A stretch of 64,000 nt of DNA from Theobroma cacao (taxonomy: Eukaryota > Streptophyta > Magnoliopsida > Malvales > Malvaceae): NCBI RefSeq assembly GCF_000208745.1, contig NC_030851.1:9707387-9771386 (forward strand). The letters are read 5' to 3'. The notes beneath the pieces are model-generated. The model had not been told where the DNA came from. It did not search any database and saw nothing but the letters and a program-made list of their open reading frames with translations. Positions 1-12,410 of the stretch are shown in pieces. How positions within the stretch are numbered: position 1 is the stretch's first letter; the number at the start of each line of letters is the position of its first letter. The translations under genes and the position numbers were made by a program.

Positions 1-739
1 GGATTTAATGGGCTGATTTCTATAGAAAATAATAAAATAATCAAGCATGCCATGTGTCACATGCTTATTGGCCCAATTTTTTAACTTTTTGACTTTTTCT
101 TCTTAATTTTCCACCACAAATATTCTGGTATTTATCCAATCCTACCACAATTAAAATCCCTTGGTCTTGACAAGTGCTGGAGAGAAAAATTTACCGATTT
201 GCCCTCGAGGCGAAAAAATTATAATTTTACCCCTATACTCCGAAATGTACCGAAATCACATTATTTCTACTTTTCAACATCAAATAACACTAATATTGAT
301 CAATATCAACCAAATGGGGCAAAAATCATTTTATAAAAATTTTCGTTTAGTCTTCTAGTGGTAAAATTATCATTTTACCCTTGTACTCTAAAAATACCGA
401 GAATCACAATTTTTCATTACTAAACATCATTTTATACTCCAATAATCATAATTATATTTCATATAATTATTCTTGGTCAAATGTGATCAAATCTTGGCTA
501 GAAATCTCCATTTTATCATCAAATGGTAAAATGATCGTTTTGTCCCTAATAGGTCAATTTTCCTGATGGACTCCAAACTGGACCTTGAACTCCGAATCAC
601 TATTCTAAACCATTCTGTGGGTTTCAAAATTTTCAAATTCTTCTTAGCATTTCTATTTGAACTATTCAAGGCTCGATTTAACTTAATTGTACCACTCGGT
701 ACAATACCGTCTTTTAATCGAGCTTGATAGGGTCTCACA
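1..739 (-). mobile_element. LTR of a Ty3/gypsy-type element, cut by window edge
   Basis: Read on the minus strand this starts TGTGAGACCC at 739 and runs off the left edge. Its interior (stretches such as TATTGTACC, GTTCAAATAGAAAT and 'ggggtaaaaNNatcattttgcc' type segments) is recognisably related, in inverted orientation, to the first ~650 bp of the solo LTR at 12826-15683. No coding sequence is visible. Family assignment rests on that similarity and on the TG..GACCC end. Whether it is a solo LTR or belongs to a full element cannot be seen here. Confidence 0.6.
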
Positions 740-1795
740 TTGATGTGGCGTGGTAGCCTCACTTTCCTGGTGCCACATTTGCTATATTTTTTTCCTGCAT
801 CTTCTTTATGGTGCTGCGGCCTCACTTTTTCTGGCATCAAAGCGCCACACATGTTGTCTCCCAATGTGCCCTCTATTACGATCATTCAACTTGTGAAGTG
901 ATTTTTTCCATTGTCTAAGCTGAATTGGGCAAAGTGGTAAACGTGAAAGTTGTAGTCCTATCTCTTAGCTTTTCAATGTCTTGAGAATCACATCATTTAA
1001 ATCTCTAGAATGAGAATTATGCTCAAATTACTAAAACATGTAGACAAAAAGCATTAGCCATTCATGCGCTCTTCTTCACCTGTTGAAACCTTTTTATTTT
1101 TATACCTACGAAAGTATAAAACTAAATCAATACAAAACTAAACTAAAAGCAATTTAACTTAAACCTAAAATAAAATAACTCAACATGATTTAAACTAAAC
1201 TTTAAAAAACCAACTAAAAACACATAATTTTGAATCTAAATCTTAAAAACTTAGCCAATTTAACACTCAAAATGTGACAAAATATCTCTATGAAGTAGTT
1301 AAGAAGAAAGTGTTTATTGGAAATCACAGGAAGAGAATATCTGGATTGAACACATTCATAATGGAAAGAACACATCCATTATGAAAAGAACGCATTCATC
1401 ATGGGAAGAACATGCTAGCCCACTACATATATTAGATTGTGGATAGATATTTTGGTTTAATGACATAGTAAAACTCAGTGTTACTTAACAATGTGTCACT
1501 AGTTTCTTGAGAAGAAGAGAAAATGAAAAAACACTTGTATTCAAAGGAAAGGTGAAGAGGATGACTTCTTAACTATTTCTTATCTAAGTTACCAAGTTAA
1601 GCTTTCTAGAACATTCCAAAGGTGAAACTAACTCGTTCATCCTTTTTTCACTTGCTACTAATCATCATTATGGTCATTGGTGACACTTAGAGTGCAATTG
1701 TTAGTAAACGTAAAATTATGGATGGGATTATGCTTACTAATTAAGTGATTCATGGTATGATGAAATAGCTCCAAAAAAATGGTAGTAATGTACAT
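740..1795. other. no recognisable gene
   Basis: AT-rich sequence with short imperfect repeats (three near-copies of a 'gaacacattcat.atgg.aa' segment around 1345-1410). No open frame resembles a known protein. Short open frames here have no domain signature. Confidence 0.5.
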
Positions 1796-2155
1796 AAACT
1801 TGATTTTGAGAAAGGTTTTAATTGTGTTGACTAAGGTTTCCTCATTGTTATGAAGAAAATGGGTTTTTGTGTGAAATGGTGTACCTGGATCTATGAATGT
1901 ATTTCCACCGTATAGGCCTCCATTCTTATTAATAGGTCTGCCGCCTTTGAATTTATGATGAAGCGAGGGTTTTGACAAGTTGATCCACTGTTACCTTTTT
2001 TATTTATCATTGTTGTAGAGGCCCTTCATCTCTTGCTTCTTCGAGTGGAATCTATGCATCTTTTTTATGACATTACCCTCATGGACACTAGCATGTCCAT
2101 CTTTCATCTTCATTTTTTTTATGGTCGACATAGTTATTTGCATGGACTCTAGCTT
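1796..2155 (+). pseudogene. LINE reverse transcriptase fragment
   Basis: Translated from 1796 in one frame, this gives the plant LINE (non-LTR retrotransposon) reverse-transcriptase core: KLDFEKGFNCVD, then KKMGFCVKWCTWIYECIS, then an ASILINRSAAFEF segment, then a decayed G-x-RQGDPLSPFLF motif read as QVDPLLPFLFIIVVEAL. At least three in-frame stops interrupt it (after NCVD, after CISTV, and before QVDPLL). The catalytic FADD box and the endonuclease are not present nearby. It is an old, dead, 5'- and 3'-truncated relic. Confidence 0.8.
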
Positions 2156-2583
2156 AATCTGTAGTCAAAACAAACACTAGATGCAAAAGTGTTTCCAAAT
2201 GTTGGTCTTAAGTATTCCAAAAAATATCTTAACAACTCAAATTCTCTTCTAAATCAACAAAGATTGTAAGGCTAAAAAAATAATGACCTTATTATGTTGA
2301 ACAAGCATATAAATGAAGTGGATGATAGTAAGATAATCATGATGCGTAGGATCAAATGTCCTATTATCAATGGATATCTCATATCTATTTTTGAAAATAA
2401 GTTAGCATTCTATACCATATTTGTGTGAATCAACTCATTTGCTTCATGTTCACCAAAATATTTGGCTTGGCCTTCTCTTGAGAACTTAACCATTATAGCT
2501 CCAGTTATTTCTTGTTGATTTGAAAAGTGAGTTTCAAAATAGTGACTCAACCATCCATAAATACGGTGAATTGGGAAATATGT
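2156..2583. other. no recognisable gene
   Basis: Flank between the LINE relic and the gypsy element. No domain or RNA signature seen. The last bases before the element (TATGT, 2579-2583) form its left target-site duplication. Confidence 0.5.
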
Positions 2584-2967
2584 TGTTAGGTGCAAAATTA
2601 ACAAGCCTTAAAGCAAGACAGGAAAGAGGAAAACAAGGAGCAAATACTGAATATAATTTCTTACATCTGCCTATTTTTATCAAGTTACTAAAAGGTGGTT
2701 GCTTCAAGGGAGTCAAAAACCTCTAAGAACCAAGTAAATTGAGTAAAAAAAATAAACCTTATTGTTAGAATAACAATTTATAATAATGACTTTAACAAAG
2801 TTTTTCTAATTCCTAGCAACAAATAATGAAGTTATCTCAAGAAAAAGATAAAAATTAGCAACTACTTCACTTGTTTCTCAACAACTTAAGACTAGTCAAA
2901 CTACTAGCTGGACACATTTCTTTTATTCTTTGAAAATAACTCCAATAGGCAAAGCTAGCACATGACA
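2584..2967 (-). repeat. 3' LTR of the gypsy element
   Basis: About 384 bp, clearly alignable with 8983-9371 along its length, for example the shared TATTTTTATCAAGTTA and AAAGGTGGTTGCTTC segments. Visible mismatches are frequent, which suggests an old insertion. Confidence 0.85.
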
Positions 2968-2982
2968 TTCCTTCCCTATAAA
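2968..2982 (-). other. polypurine tract next to the 3' LTR
   Basis: On the minus strand the bases just before the 3' LTR read TTTATAGGGAAGGAA, the expected place and composition for the primer of plus-strand DNA synthesis. This fixes the orientation of the element as minus. Confidence 0.7.
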
Positions 2983-3199
2983 GAACACCATTGTCCTCAA
3001 CTACCATATTTGGAAATCATAGTTGAAGTTCCTGAAGGTCTTCCCAAATAGCATTAGCTGGAGAAAGGCCTTGCCAATGAACTAATAGTTCATTTTCCCC
3101 CTTTTTATATGATGATCGAGGATAGCTTGTGGAGTCGAAACAATGGGTCTGTCATCTATTAGAATATAGGTAGTGAGGTTGTCACATTTACATTGGTTA

Positions 3200-4261
3200 T
3201 CACCTTTTTTTAAGCATGAAAACATGAAACACTAGATAAAGTTTAGAATTTTTTGGTAACTTGAGTTTATATGCCATCGCTCCAATTCTCTTAATGACTT
3301 CGAATGGCCCAGAATATCTTGGACACAACTTGAGATTTTTTTGCAATACTTTTGACACTTGATGATAGGGTTGAAACTTGAGATAAACAAGATATCTTAC
3401 ATTAAAGCTCCTTTCAGTTCTATGATCATCATAGAATTTTTTCATGCATTGTTGGGACATATTTTTCTGCTCTCGTAACTCTTAAATAACTTGATATATA
3501 CTCTTTAGCTTTTGTTCAACAGCTTCCACCTTTGAGGTGTCTGGAGCATAGATATAATAATGTAGGAGGAGTTTTGTTGTAAACAACTTCATAAGGTGTT
3601 CTTTTTGTTGAAGAATGAACACTTGTGTTACAACAATACTTCACCCAAGGTATCCAATGAACCCATTCATAAGGTCTATGAATTGTGAAGCAACAAAGAT
3701 TCATTTTAGCTACTCGGTTAATGGTTTCAGTTTGTCCATTTGTTTGAGGATGGTAGGATGAGTTGAAATTGAAGCTAGTTCCCTACAGCTTAAAAAGCTC
3801 TTTCCAAAATACACTAGTGAAGGTGGCATCCTTATTACACACAATGCTTTTGGGCATTCCATATAATTTAAATATATGTTAAAAAAAGACTTTAGCTATT
3901 GAAGTAGTAGTCTAAGGATGTGAAATTGGAAGAAAGTGAGCAGAGTTACAAAACCTATCTATTACCACAAAAAGCACAAACTTTCCATTTAATTTAGGAA
4001 GACCTTCTACAAAGTCCATGGATATGTCAATCCATACTTCAATCGAAATTGAAAGCGAATGTATCAGTCTAACAAGTTTAAGACTTTTAGTCTTTTGCCT
4101 TTGACAAGTATCACAGGTCCTTATGTAATCATGAACAGTCCTCCTCATGCCTGGCTTATAGAAAACTAAGCTCACTTTTTCGAAAGTCTTATGGTAACCT
4201 TCATGAGTTCTATAGTGCATTTCTTCAACTATGTCACAACTCAATCCTGAGCCATGACTAG
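3200..4261 (-). pseudogene. gypsy integrase and C-terminal part of pol
   Basis: On the minus strand, 4274-3912 encodes a decayed HHCC zinc-binding segment (H-Y-R-T-H-E-G-Y-H then CDTCQRQK) followed by the start of the integrase core (WIDISMDFVEGLPK, VVIDRFCNSAHF, the first catalytic Asp region). 3704-3516 gives the core's end (WVKYCCNTSVHSSTKRTPYEVVY). 3460-3200 gives the post-integrase segment ending in FEVIKRIGAMAYKLKLP. Frames are broken between the three pieces. The order and motifs are those of plant chromovirus-like Ty3/gypsy pol. A nested LTR begins at 4262 and separates this from the rest of pol. Confidence 0.85.
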
Positions 4262-6684
4262 TGTAAGGACCCAATAGGTCAAGCCCACTAAGCCTAAGAA
4301 AGCCGTATAGTCATACACGTATCAAATAGGTTTACATGCATCTCATGTAGCAATATTCCACCATATTCATATACCATTCATATCCAAACACCTAACATAT
4401 TTTGAATGTGCCTTAACTCAATATTATAACATCAAGTGCTAGCGTTTTTTTTATCCATTCACCATCATAAGTATTTAACACATTGCCATATAATGGCTAC
4501 ATCAACACTACTAAACTTCTATCAAGTACAGAATAAAACATTACAGGACAACGAAGTGATATAGGTTGGTGGGGCCTAGTGAATGCCATAATAACACCTA
4601 CCATGATGATAAATAAGTATAGAATTGCTTTTCTACGATCCAGCTAACTCTTGCTTTGAAAATCAAAAACATGAATTTTGAAAGAATAAGTACAAATATT
4701 CAGTAAGGGATAACGAAGGGAAACAAGCATTGATGGGAGAGTATTTAATGAACCATACTATTTTAGTTTGAAACTATGCAATTTTGTTTGAAAACATAAA
4801 ACTATGCATGCATGTACTCAAAACCCATCATAACTTATTTATAAAACATTGATATAATAATATTTCAAAAAACCAAAATTCATATGTATCAAATCATATG
4901 AAAAAGAACCATTTTTATTAAAAACAAGGGATCGGTATCACTACACAAGAAACTAGTATTCAGACTTCATTCAAGATCTATAAATTTTGATGCTTTTCTC
5001 ATTTCAAAACTTTACCACACTTAATCTAATCACATAGCATAGTAAATATTTAAAATTTCAGCATGTTCATATAAATTTAAATAATGAAAAGCTTGCAAAA
5101 ATATATCAAATAATCCAAGCATCATGATCAAAATTTAATATATTAGTGGAGCAATTTAATAAGTACAAAATACAAACATGTCACACATGATGGGTGGCCA
5201 ACCCATATAGTCAACGCACTCTAGCCTACTAACTTCATTATCGCTTGTGTTATTATCTGGTCACAAGGCTAGCATCATTTACCCCACTTTTCCCCTAGCT
5301 AGGGTGGTCTTGTTGTGCACAATAGTTAGCAGAAATGTTGCTATTATAAGTCTTCACTTAAGTGTTCTACATAAAAACATTTTTCCTAAAAAGCTCCATG
5401 TCCAACATAAGAAAAGAGAGTATAATCATACCACACATAATATTTCACATAACAAATCAATCATAGCACCTTATATGCTATCAACATTTAATAACTCTCA
5501 AACCAGTTAATAACAATTTCAAAATAAATATAGTTGAAGGTAAAACATATAATACAAAGGGCTCTTTTCCCATGCACACTTTTGAAAACATTGATCATAA
5601 CATCATCAAAAACATTGTATTCATTTATCAAAAACAATTTAAATACATATCCCTTACCTTATATGTTATTAAATCAAGGCTAAGCCACTTAATCAAACTC
5701 CCCTAGCTAGTTGATCTTGGAGCTTCAAGAGAGCTTAACATATGCAAGCAACACAGTAAAGGAATCTATCATTTATTTCAAGACTAAAGATTTAGCTAAA
5801 TCATTTAACAATCTCTAAAATCGTTCTTCTAGGTTTAGGTTCTCCTTTTCTAACCCTCATATTTTTCACACCCATTTCAACAATTTAGGTTTTCCTTGAA
5901 AGCTTTCTTTCACATGCATTTTTTTAAGCTAAAGAAAATATAATTTATGACTTTAACATTGTCCATTTATCCCATCCTTAGAGCTAAGTTTTTTTCAACA
6001 TTCATCTCAAAACCCATACCCATTTTAATCACTTGAGTATCTTCAGAAGTCTTACCTTGATGAGTTTTGAAAATAGAAAAATTAAAATCAATTCTTAACA
6101 AAATAACAAAAACAAGAAAACTTGGATTTAGGAAAAATAATCTCGACTGTAAAACCATTGAATAACAATATTTAGAGTTTCAATTTCTCACTTTAATTTA
6201 GCTTTGAAGTTGAAGAACACATGCTCATGGTCTTTGACAAGTAAAAACAGACAAACGAAAAAGATGAAGCTGAGACAATATGATGAAACAGGAAAGATGG
6301 AGAACAAAGTAGAAAAATGTAGAACTTTGAAGAAGATAATGGAAGTTCAACCAACGCAAAAATGAAAAGAAAATGAAAAGTGTGAGGATCGGCCAATGAG
6401 AGAAAAAGAAGAAAAGCAAAGCTTCTTAAAAAACCTCAAAGATATTTTTCAAGAAAAGTCTCGATTCCCTGCAAGCTTTATTTTCATTAAAATAATATAT
6501 TGTTTTACTTTCATCAAAATAAGATATTGTTATACTTTAAACTTATCTAGGTAATATTCCCTTTTGAATAATATTTTTGATGTATAACATTTGATAAAAA
6601 AAAAAAACTCACCATGGAATGACCATTTGACCCTTGGGTTTAATTTTTTATTTTTACTTTTATTTGGAATTTTAGGGTTTCACA
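4262..6684. mobile_element. solo LTR nested in the gypsy element
   Basis: Starts TGTAAGGACCC and ends GGGTTTCACA, and splits the gypsy pol reading between RNase H and integrase. The pre-insertion site can be rebuilt as CATGACTATTGTAGG, so a 4-bp ACTA is shared on both sides (4257-4260 and 6686-6689) as an imperfect target duplication. It is 2.4 kb with no pol-like coding. The TG..GACCC / GGGT..CA ends resemble those of the LTRs at 1-739 and 12826-15683, so it is probably a solo LTR of a related gypsy group. Short open frames inside have no domain. Confidence 0.7.
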
Positions 6685-6689
6685 AACTA

Positions 6690-7696
6690 TTGTAGGTAAC
6701 AAAGATGATTAGCATCTAAATAAATTTTACTTTGAATGTAAAGTATACCTTTCTTGTATTGCCAAGGACCTACAGCTTCTCCTTCTTAGTATAACTGCAC
6801 TAAACATTGCAAATGGTGATTATTTTGCACCTCTTTAATTCTCTCCAACCAAAGTTGAATTGGAGAAGAAATTGTAGCCAACTCCCCTTGCTCATGCCTT
6901 TGAGACAACACATCTACAACGAGGTTCTCTTTTCCTTTTTTATGTTCTGTGAGAAAGCAGTTTAGCTAACCGTTTTTCTTGAGCTCCTGTGGCAATATTT
7001 TGTTCCCATAAATATTTTAGGCTTCGATGATTTGTCCAGACAATAAAATTTTCTTCTCAACAAGTATGGCCTCTATTTTTTTACTGCAATGATTAAAGCC
7101 ATCATCACTTTTCATAAACAAAATAAAATTTTAACTCCTAGTGCTCGACTGAAGAAAGCAATAGATCTCTAATTTTGCATAAGAACTCCCTCAATGCCTA
7201 TTCCAGATGCATCACATTCGACAATGAGCAATTACTCAAAGTTAGGAAGAGCTAATACCGGTGCTTGGGTCATAGCAATCTTAAGCTGCTTACATGCCTC
7301 TTCTACTTGGGAAGTCCATTGAAAATTGCCTTTCTTCAACAATTGAGTCAATGGTGTAGCTATTTTACTATAATTCTTGATGAATTTATGATAGAAACCC
7401 GTAAGTCACAAAAATCCCCTCAATGCCTTAATTGTATCAGGCTTTGGCCATTCGAGTATAGCTGCAATCTTATCTGGATCCACAACTACCCCATTTTCAT
7501 AAATTACATAACCAAAGTATTTCACCTCATCTTGGGCAAAGCTAAATTCTCCCTTTTTTAGGATTTTTGCCGAATCATGCTTATCCACCCATCTATTTGC
7601 TTGTGGCACCAACCCTTTTAGATTAACATCATTATTTTTAAGCCTAAAGTGCATGGTTAACTTAGAAAAATCCCACAAAATTGGCCCCAAAATCAT
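6690..7696 (-). pseudogene. gypsy RT thumb plus RNase H
   Basis: 7696-7406 (minus) begins LGPILWDFSKLTMHF, which belongs at the end of the protease-linker, and then jumps straight into the RT 3' part (FSFAQDEVKYFGYVI, KIAAILEWPKP, ALRGFL). The palm with the YxDD box is deleted. From 7405 down to 6690 the RNase H region follows in broken frames (GFYHKFIKNYSKIATPLTQLL, then VECDASGIGIEGVLMQ). The join across the missing RT core is an internal deletion, not a sequencing gap, because flanking sequence is continuous. Confidence 0.82.
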
Positions 7697-7702
7697 TAAC
7701 CA

Positions 7703-7942
7703 TTATGCACCCAAAACTACATCATGACCTTCCAAAGGTAATAAATCAAACTCTATAATGAGTGGAAAACCTTGAATGTCAATAGAAATTCCTTTACAAT
7801 GGCCTGCACTATGTAGCTTGTCTCCATTTGCAACTGCAACTGCAACCTCTGACTTCCCTTGTGTACGTGATTTGAGTCCCATTCTGATTGCCAACTTATG
7901 ATGCAAGAAGTTATGGTTATTTCTTGAGTATATAAATATCAA
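7703..7942 (-). pseudogene. gypsy aspartic protease segment
   Basis: The minus-strand frame contains HKLAIRMGLK, VAVANGDKL and FPLIIEFDLLPLEGHDVVLG, the C-terminal half of the retropepsin-like domain typical of plant Ty3/gypsy. The catalytic D-S/T-G motif lies just upstream and is not intact in this frame. Confidence 0.75.
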
Positions 7943-7951
7943 AATTTTCTT

Positions 7952-8966
7952 CTAGCATATTCTACCATGCACATTCATTGCTTGAGGGACTCGGGTCCCA
8001 CTTATAGCATGGATAGAGACTTTTGGCACTTCATCCATATCCTCTAGTTCCACATCAACATCATCATCATCATCAGACCAACACCCTTTAATCAAAAAAA
8101 GTTTCTTGTATCGATATCTAGGGCTAAAGTTTTTGTTACAATTGAAGCAAAGACGTTTATTTCGATTATCTTTTAGCTTTTTTGGACTAAGCCTGTTGAT
8201 GGGCATGGAGTTTGACTTCGGCTTTGTAGCATAGGTTACCATCGTCTTGCATGCGTCCGGTTGTGCATGGCATCTAGACTGGTTTCGAGCTTCATACGAT
8301 CTTACTAACCAATTGCTGCTGATAAGGACTTTGGTTTGCAAGCTTGTACATCAACTTGGATGTTTTCTTTTAAACCACTCACGAAACAACTAGCTTGTTA
8401 AGCTTGAGTCAACCTTTCTACATGAATCAACAGTTTCTCGAATTAGGTGTGATAATCTCTAACTAACCTAATTTGCTGCAACTTTGTAAGGTCACCAAAA
8501 AAGTCTTAAAGTTGGGTAAGATCATACCTATTTTATAGACTTTGTTTAAAGTTTTTCCAAGTTTTGAAAAGAGTCTCTTCTTTCAACGGTTGATACCATA
8601 GCTGAGCATCACCATCCAAGATGAAAGAGGCCAATGACACTTGTCTAATGTTTAGTGATATTCAAAGAATTGCTAAGCTTCACAAATCCATCCGATAGGA
8701 TCATCTATGCCATTATATCGAGGAAATTTGAGTTTCACATATTTGGGCAAGCAGTTGTTCCCTTATATCTTTCTCTATTAAATCAATCGTTGCTAATTCT
8801 GCTTTGGTTGAGAGAACTCTCTACTACTTATTGATTCCAAACTGACTGAAGGTTATCAAACCTTGCATTCATGGTAACAAACATCTCTTGCATTTCCTTA
8901 AAAAGTCTCTCTTCTCCTACAGTAAGAAAGGAAACCTCTCTTTCAATATTGCTCATTCACTGCTCC
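7952..8966 (-). pseudogene. gypsy gag
   Basis: Reading down from about 8966 (MSNIEREVSF) one finds, in broken frames, the Retrotrans_gag pattern: LASFILDGDAQLWYQ, TWKNFKQSL, LTKLQQIRLVRDYHT, FEKLLIHVERL, CFVSGLKENIQVDVQA, KPKSLSAAIGL. The zinc knuckle near 8100-8160 reads CFNCNKNFSPRYRYKK: the expected H and last C are both Tyr, so the CCHC box is destroyed. Multiple stops are present. Confidence 0.85.
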
Positions 8967-8982
8967 TCTATACCTACCAAAT

Positions 8983-9371
8983 TGTTGGGTGCAGAATTAT
9001 CAGACCTTTAAACAGAATAGGAAACAGGAAGAAAAAGAGCAGGTACTGAATATAAGTTCTTTCGTCTACCTATTTTTATCAAGTTAGTAAAAGGTGGTTG
9101 CTTCGAGGGAGCCAAAAACCTCCAAGAACCAAGTAAATTGAGGCAAAAAAGTATATCCTATTTCTAGAATGCATAAACAATTTACAATAATGACTCTAAA
9201 GGACTTTTCCTAATTCCTAGCAATACAAAAAGAAGTTATCTCAAGAAAAGGATAAAAATTTGTAACTATTTCATTTATTTCTCAACAACTCAAGACCAGT
9301 TAAACTACTTGCTGGACGCGTTTCTTTTATTCTTTGAAAATAACGCCAACAGGCAAAGCTAGCACGTGACA
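8983..9371 (-). repeat. 5' LTR of the gypsy element
   Basis: 389 bp, partner of 2584-2967. Just inside it on the minus strand comes ATTTGGTAGGTATAGAGGAG, a decayed initiator-Met-tRNA primer site (expected core TGGTATCAGAGC). Confidence 0.85.
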
Positions 9372-10103
9372 TATGCATAGGAAGAACTTGCTTGAGTGGA
9401 AAGTGTAGTTTTGTTTAGCCATTGGTAAATCCTGACCAGCAATCAAATTACAAGGTTAACATCTTAAGTGTTATTTGCCATAAAGCTAGCAATTTTAGAT
9501 GTCTCTAATCGAATGTCAGAGCTTATGCTTGAAAGAGAAAATACACAAAGCCAAAAGAAAATAATAAATGCAACATTGAGAAAGCATTTGATCAAATGAT
9601 TTACAGCAAAGGTTGCAAGAGAAGAAATCAAGGAAAGATTGCAACAAAAAAATTGCAGCAAAAAACAAATAAAAAAATACAACAAAGGACAGCAAGTAAA
9701 GAAACCAGAAAATTATAGCAAAAGAAAAAAAAAACGTTGCAGCAAAAAAAAAGTCAAAAAAAAAATTGCAACAAGAGGATCAAGGTTAATGTTGCAGGTC
9801 AAGATTTAAATAAAGAACAAATGAGAGCTTTGCGTGGCAAAAGAAGCAAGGTTAATGTGGCAAGTGAAAAAATCAAGCAAAACCAAGAATTGAAACAAAG
9901 CATGAACATTAGTATGGCAATGCATTGTTTTGATGGCAACCAAGAATGGGCCATAAACTTTGCATGAATCTTTTTAGCCCCAAGAATTGGATAATGGAAA
10001 GCAAGGTGGCAAGCTATCAAACAAAGACAAGAATAAGAAGATTTCCAAAATTATTTGAGACAAACAAAAAAAATACCAAGATTGCAAGACCCAAAGTTGT
10101 CTC
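9372..10103. other. A-rich sequence, probable internal part of an LTR element
   Basis: Plus-strand A-rich, with many gcaacaa/gcagcaa repeats (9600-9800). Short open frames (for example 9737-9967) are lysine-rich translations of this composition and show no domain. It joins 11952 across the solo LTR at 10104-11946, because the text 'gccaag.ttgca' recurs on both sides. Confidence 0.45.
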
Positions 10104-11946
10104 TGTTGGGATGAGCCCTGCAGCCAATTCAGATTGGTTAAGGCTTGATTCCAATCATGTAACAATATCATTCATGTTGAATGATTAGAGGTTTTCCTTC
10201 ATCAATAAGACATCAATTATAATGAGTTATAAGTCTAATTAAATGAAGTCCATGAGATTAATATGCCTTGCAAGGAAACTGTAATGGGTTGCAATTATGA
10301 GATTCCTATCCATTAAAGCATAATCTCAAAATGTTCCTGGTTAATGTATTATTGAAATTGGACATCAATGATGCTTAGAGACTGGTATATTCTGTGTTCC
10401 TTACTTTGGAAGTAAGCAATCGATCTCATAGATTGAAGTATGGAGATACTTGAAAGTAGAATATAGGTACTTGCCTGGGAGAGCAAGTTCATTAAACATG
10501 ACCCGCCATGAGAAGTGCATTTGGTAATACACTTTAGTGTCTATACAACACTTCTCGTATGTCAGTCGTGTAAATACTCCCTAGACTTGAGACACCAGGT
10601 TGTCTTATATGTGGAGTGCTACAATTTGATTTCATCCCTACGAGTGCCTAACCAAGGATGTCAAACAGGATGATTTTGGATATAGTATGAAGCATGGGAA
10701 GGCAAATGAGTGGTCAAGATAGGAATCATCACCTCAAGTGTTTTAGCGGACATATCCTATTAGTTCTTGGTTAACATTAGCTTATTGAAGTCCTTGGCCA
10801 AGGCGACATGGAGATTATGAAAAAGGTTTCATAACTCTCTATAAAGCTAATGCTATAATTGCAAGAACAAATATGGAGGTCAATAAGAGTAAACACTGTA
10901 CCAAGTTCTTATCATCTCCGGGATATATGATGAGGGAATGAATTACACTGATAGATTGTACACTGAAAGGTTGTAAAAGAACCCTTGGACTCTCCCAACA
11001 ATTGGGTGGCTATGATGCATTGCTAAATGTCAATCTTGGTCTATGGAATTGATTATAAATTAATTGATTGAAATTTATATTAATCAATTCCATTGCCAAC
11101 ATGTTGGCAACCTAATGGGTCACACACAATGATTGCATTTGAATTAAATTGGGAGAGTGACGATTTAAGTTAGACTTAAATCACATGCTAGGTAGATAAC
11201 TTCTATAAACTTAATTAAAAGAGTTTAATTAAGTTTTAGGCATAATTATAAATAGTTATAATTATAAGGCCTTGATTGCAAAATATAAAAGAAATTAATT
11301 TTGATTTTAATTTTCAAGGACTTAATTAAAAGAGTTTAATTAAGTAATGGGCCCAATATTATAATGTGTTATAATATTGAGGGCTTAATTGCAAAATTGA
11401 AGTTGTTTTAACCTAACTATATAAGTTATCTTTTAACTATTTTTCATATGAGAGTTTTTCACAATTGAAGAAAACGTAGTTTTTGTCAAAAAAAGAAAAA
11501 CATTTTCTTTCTTTGCCACCACTCCCTTTGTGTGAAAGAGAAAATTGCTTATCAAGCAATTGTCAAGAGAGGCTCGGCTAAGATTATGAACAAGAAGAAA
11601 AGGGCAATTGTTGTCCTCTTTGCTAGCACAAAGTATAGTTAAAAACTCCTTCCTTTGTTGAAGGTTCAAGTGCAATCATGTGTACTACTATTGAAGGCCA
11701 AACACTTGATTGGCTAGGGTTTTTGCTCCTTGTGGTGTTTACGAGATTGCTTCGGAAAGTGCCATCATGATTACAAAATTACATGGTAAGGTAACTTTCT
11801 AAATAATAATTTATTTTGTACTTTTATGTGTTAAATATCACCAAGGTGATCCATGGGTGGAGGCATGTTTTGTTATTTAGTTATAAAATTTTTAATTTTC
11901 TTTCCGCTGTGTATTTTGATCATGCCATCCATAGTCAAACCCATCA
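10104..11946. mobile_element. solo LTR with perfect 5-bp target duplication
   Basis: Starts TGTTGGGATGAGCC, ends AACCCATCA, and is flanked by GTCTC at 10099-10103 and 11947-11951. It is 1843 bp and has no coding domain. TGTTGGG..CCCATCA ends are near-perfect inverted repeats. Length and look are compatible with a Ty1/copia-type LTR, but without an internal region the superfamily is not certain. Confidence 0.82.
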
Positions 11947-11951
11947 GTCTC

Positions 11952-12250
11952 ATGGATGAACTTTAATTTCAATTGGTGCCAAGACAAACCAAAAAAAAAG
12001 TGCCAAGCTTGCAAGAGATAAATTTTCCCATGGATGGATTGTAATTTCAATTGGTTTAAAAAAAAATGCCAAGATTGCATGAGATGAAATTGTCTTAAGA
12101 ATGAATTATAATTAATTCAATGGGTGTCGAGACAAAATATGCCAAGGTTGCATTGTTTTATGGATGAATTATAATTTCAATTGTTGCTGAGATTGGATGA
12201 GATAAAAATATGCTAAAGATCTTAACATATTTCAATCAAAGGTTTTTAGT
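11952..12250 (+). repeat. degenerate ~70-bp tandem repeat before a polypurine tract
   Basis: Units contain 'tgccaag.ttgca.gagat.aa' followed by 'atggatgaattataatttcaattg'; about four copies with indels. The same unit resumes from upstream of the 10104 solo LTR (near 10075). It lies in the internal 3' part of the LTR element whose LTR starts at 12411. Confidence 0.55.
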
Positions 12251-12410
12251 TGGTCATGAATCCTTTTAAGCATATTGGTAACATGGCTAGTACATATGTA
12301 ACCCCAAGTGAAGAGATAAAGCAAATGTTGGCACCAAAACAAATTAAATTTCAAGACTTGTCCACTTGTTAAATTGAAGATCATGTGTAAACAAGTCTTG
12401 AGGAGGCATT

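Larger units (their letters stand above)
2584..9371 (-). mobile_element. old Ty3/gypsy retrotransposon, minus strand, split by a nested LTR
   Basis: Two ~385-bp direct repeats at 2584-2967 and 8983-9371 start TGTTRGGTGC and end ATGACA/GTGACA on the plus strand; they are the LTRs. Flanking 5-mers TATGT (2579-2583) and TATGC (9372-9376) are a 4/5 target-site duplication. Between them, on the minus strand, lie gag, protease, part of RT, RNase H, integrase and a C-terminal segment in normal Ty3/gypsy order. A purine tract abuts the 3' LTR. All coding parts have stops or frameshifts. The core of the RT (including YxDD) is missing, so the element is dead and deletion-bearing. A 2.4-kb LTR is inserted in the pol region. 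Confidence 0.88.

Noticed and set aside
487..885. 132-codon minus-strand open frame
   Set aside because: Crosses the LTR end at 739 and has no domain or codon-like pattern; a chance frame.
6193..6419. Two overlapping hydrophobic minus-strand frames
   Set aside because: Lie in the purine-rich stretch of the solo LTR at 4262-6684; hydrophobic reading follows from T-rich codons.
9737..9967. Lysine/glutamine-rich frame
   Set aside because: Translation of A-rich repeats (gcaacaa); no conservation or domain.
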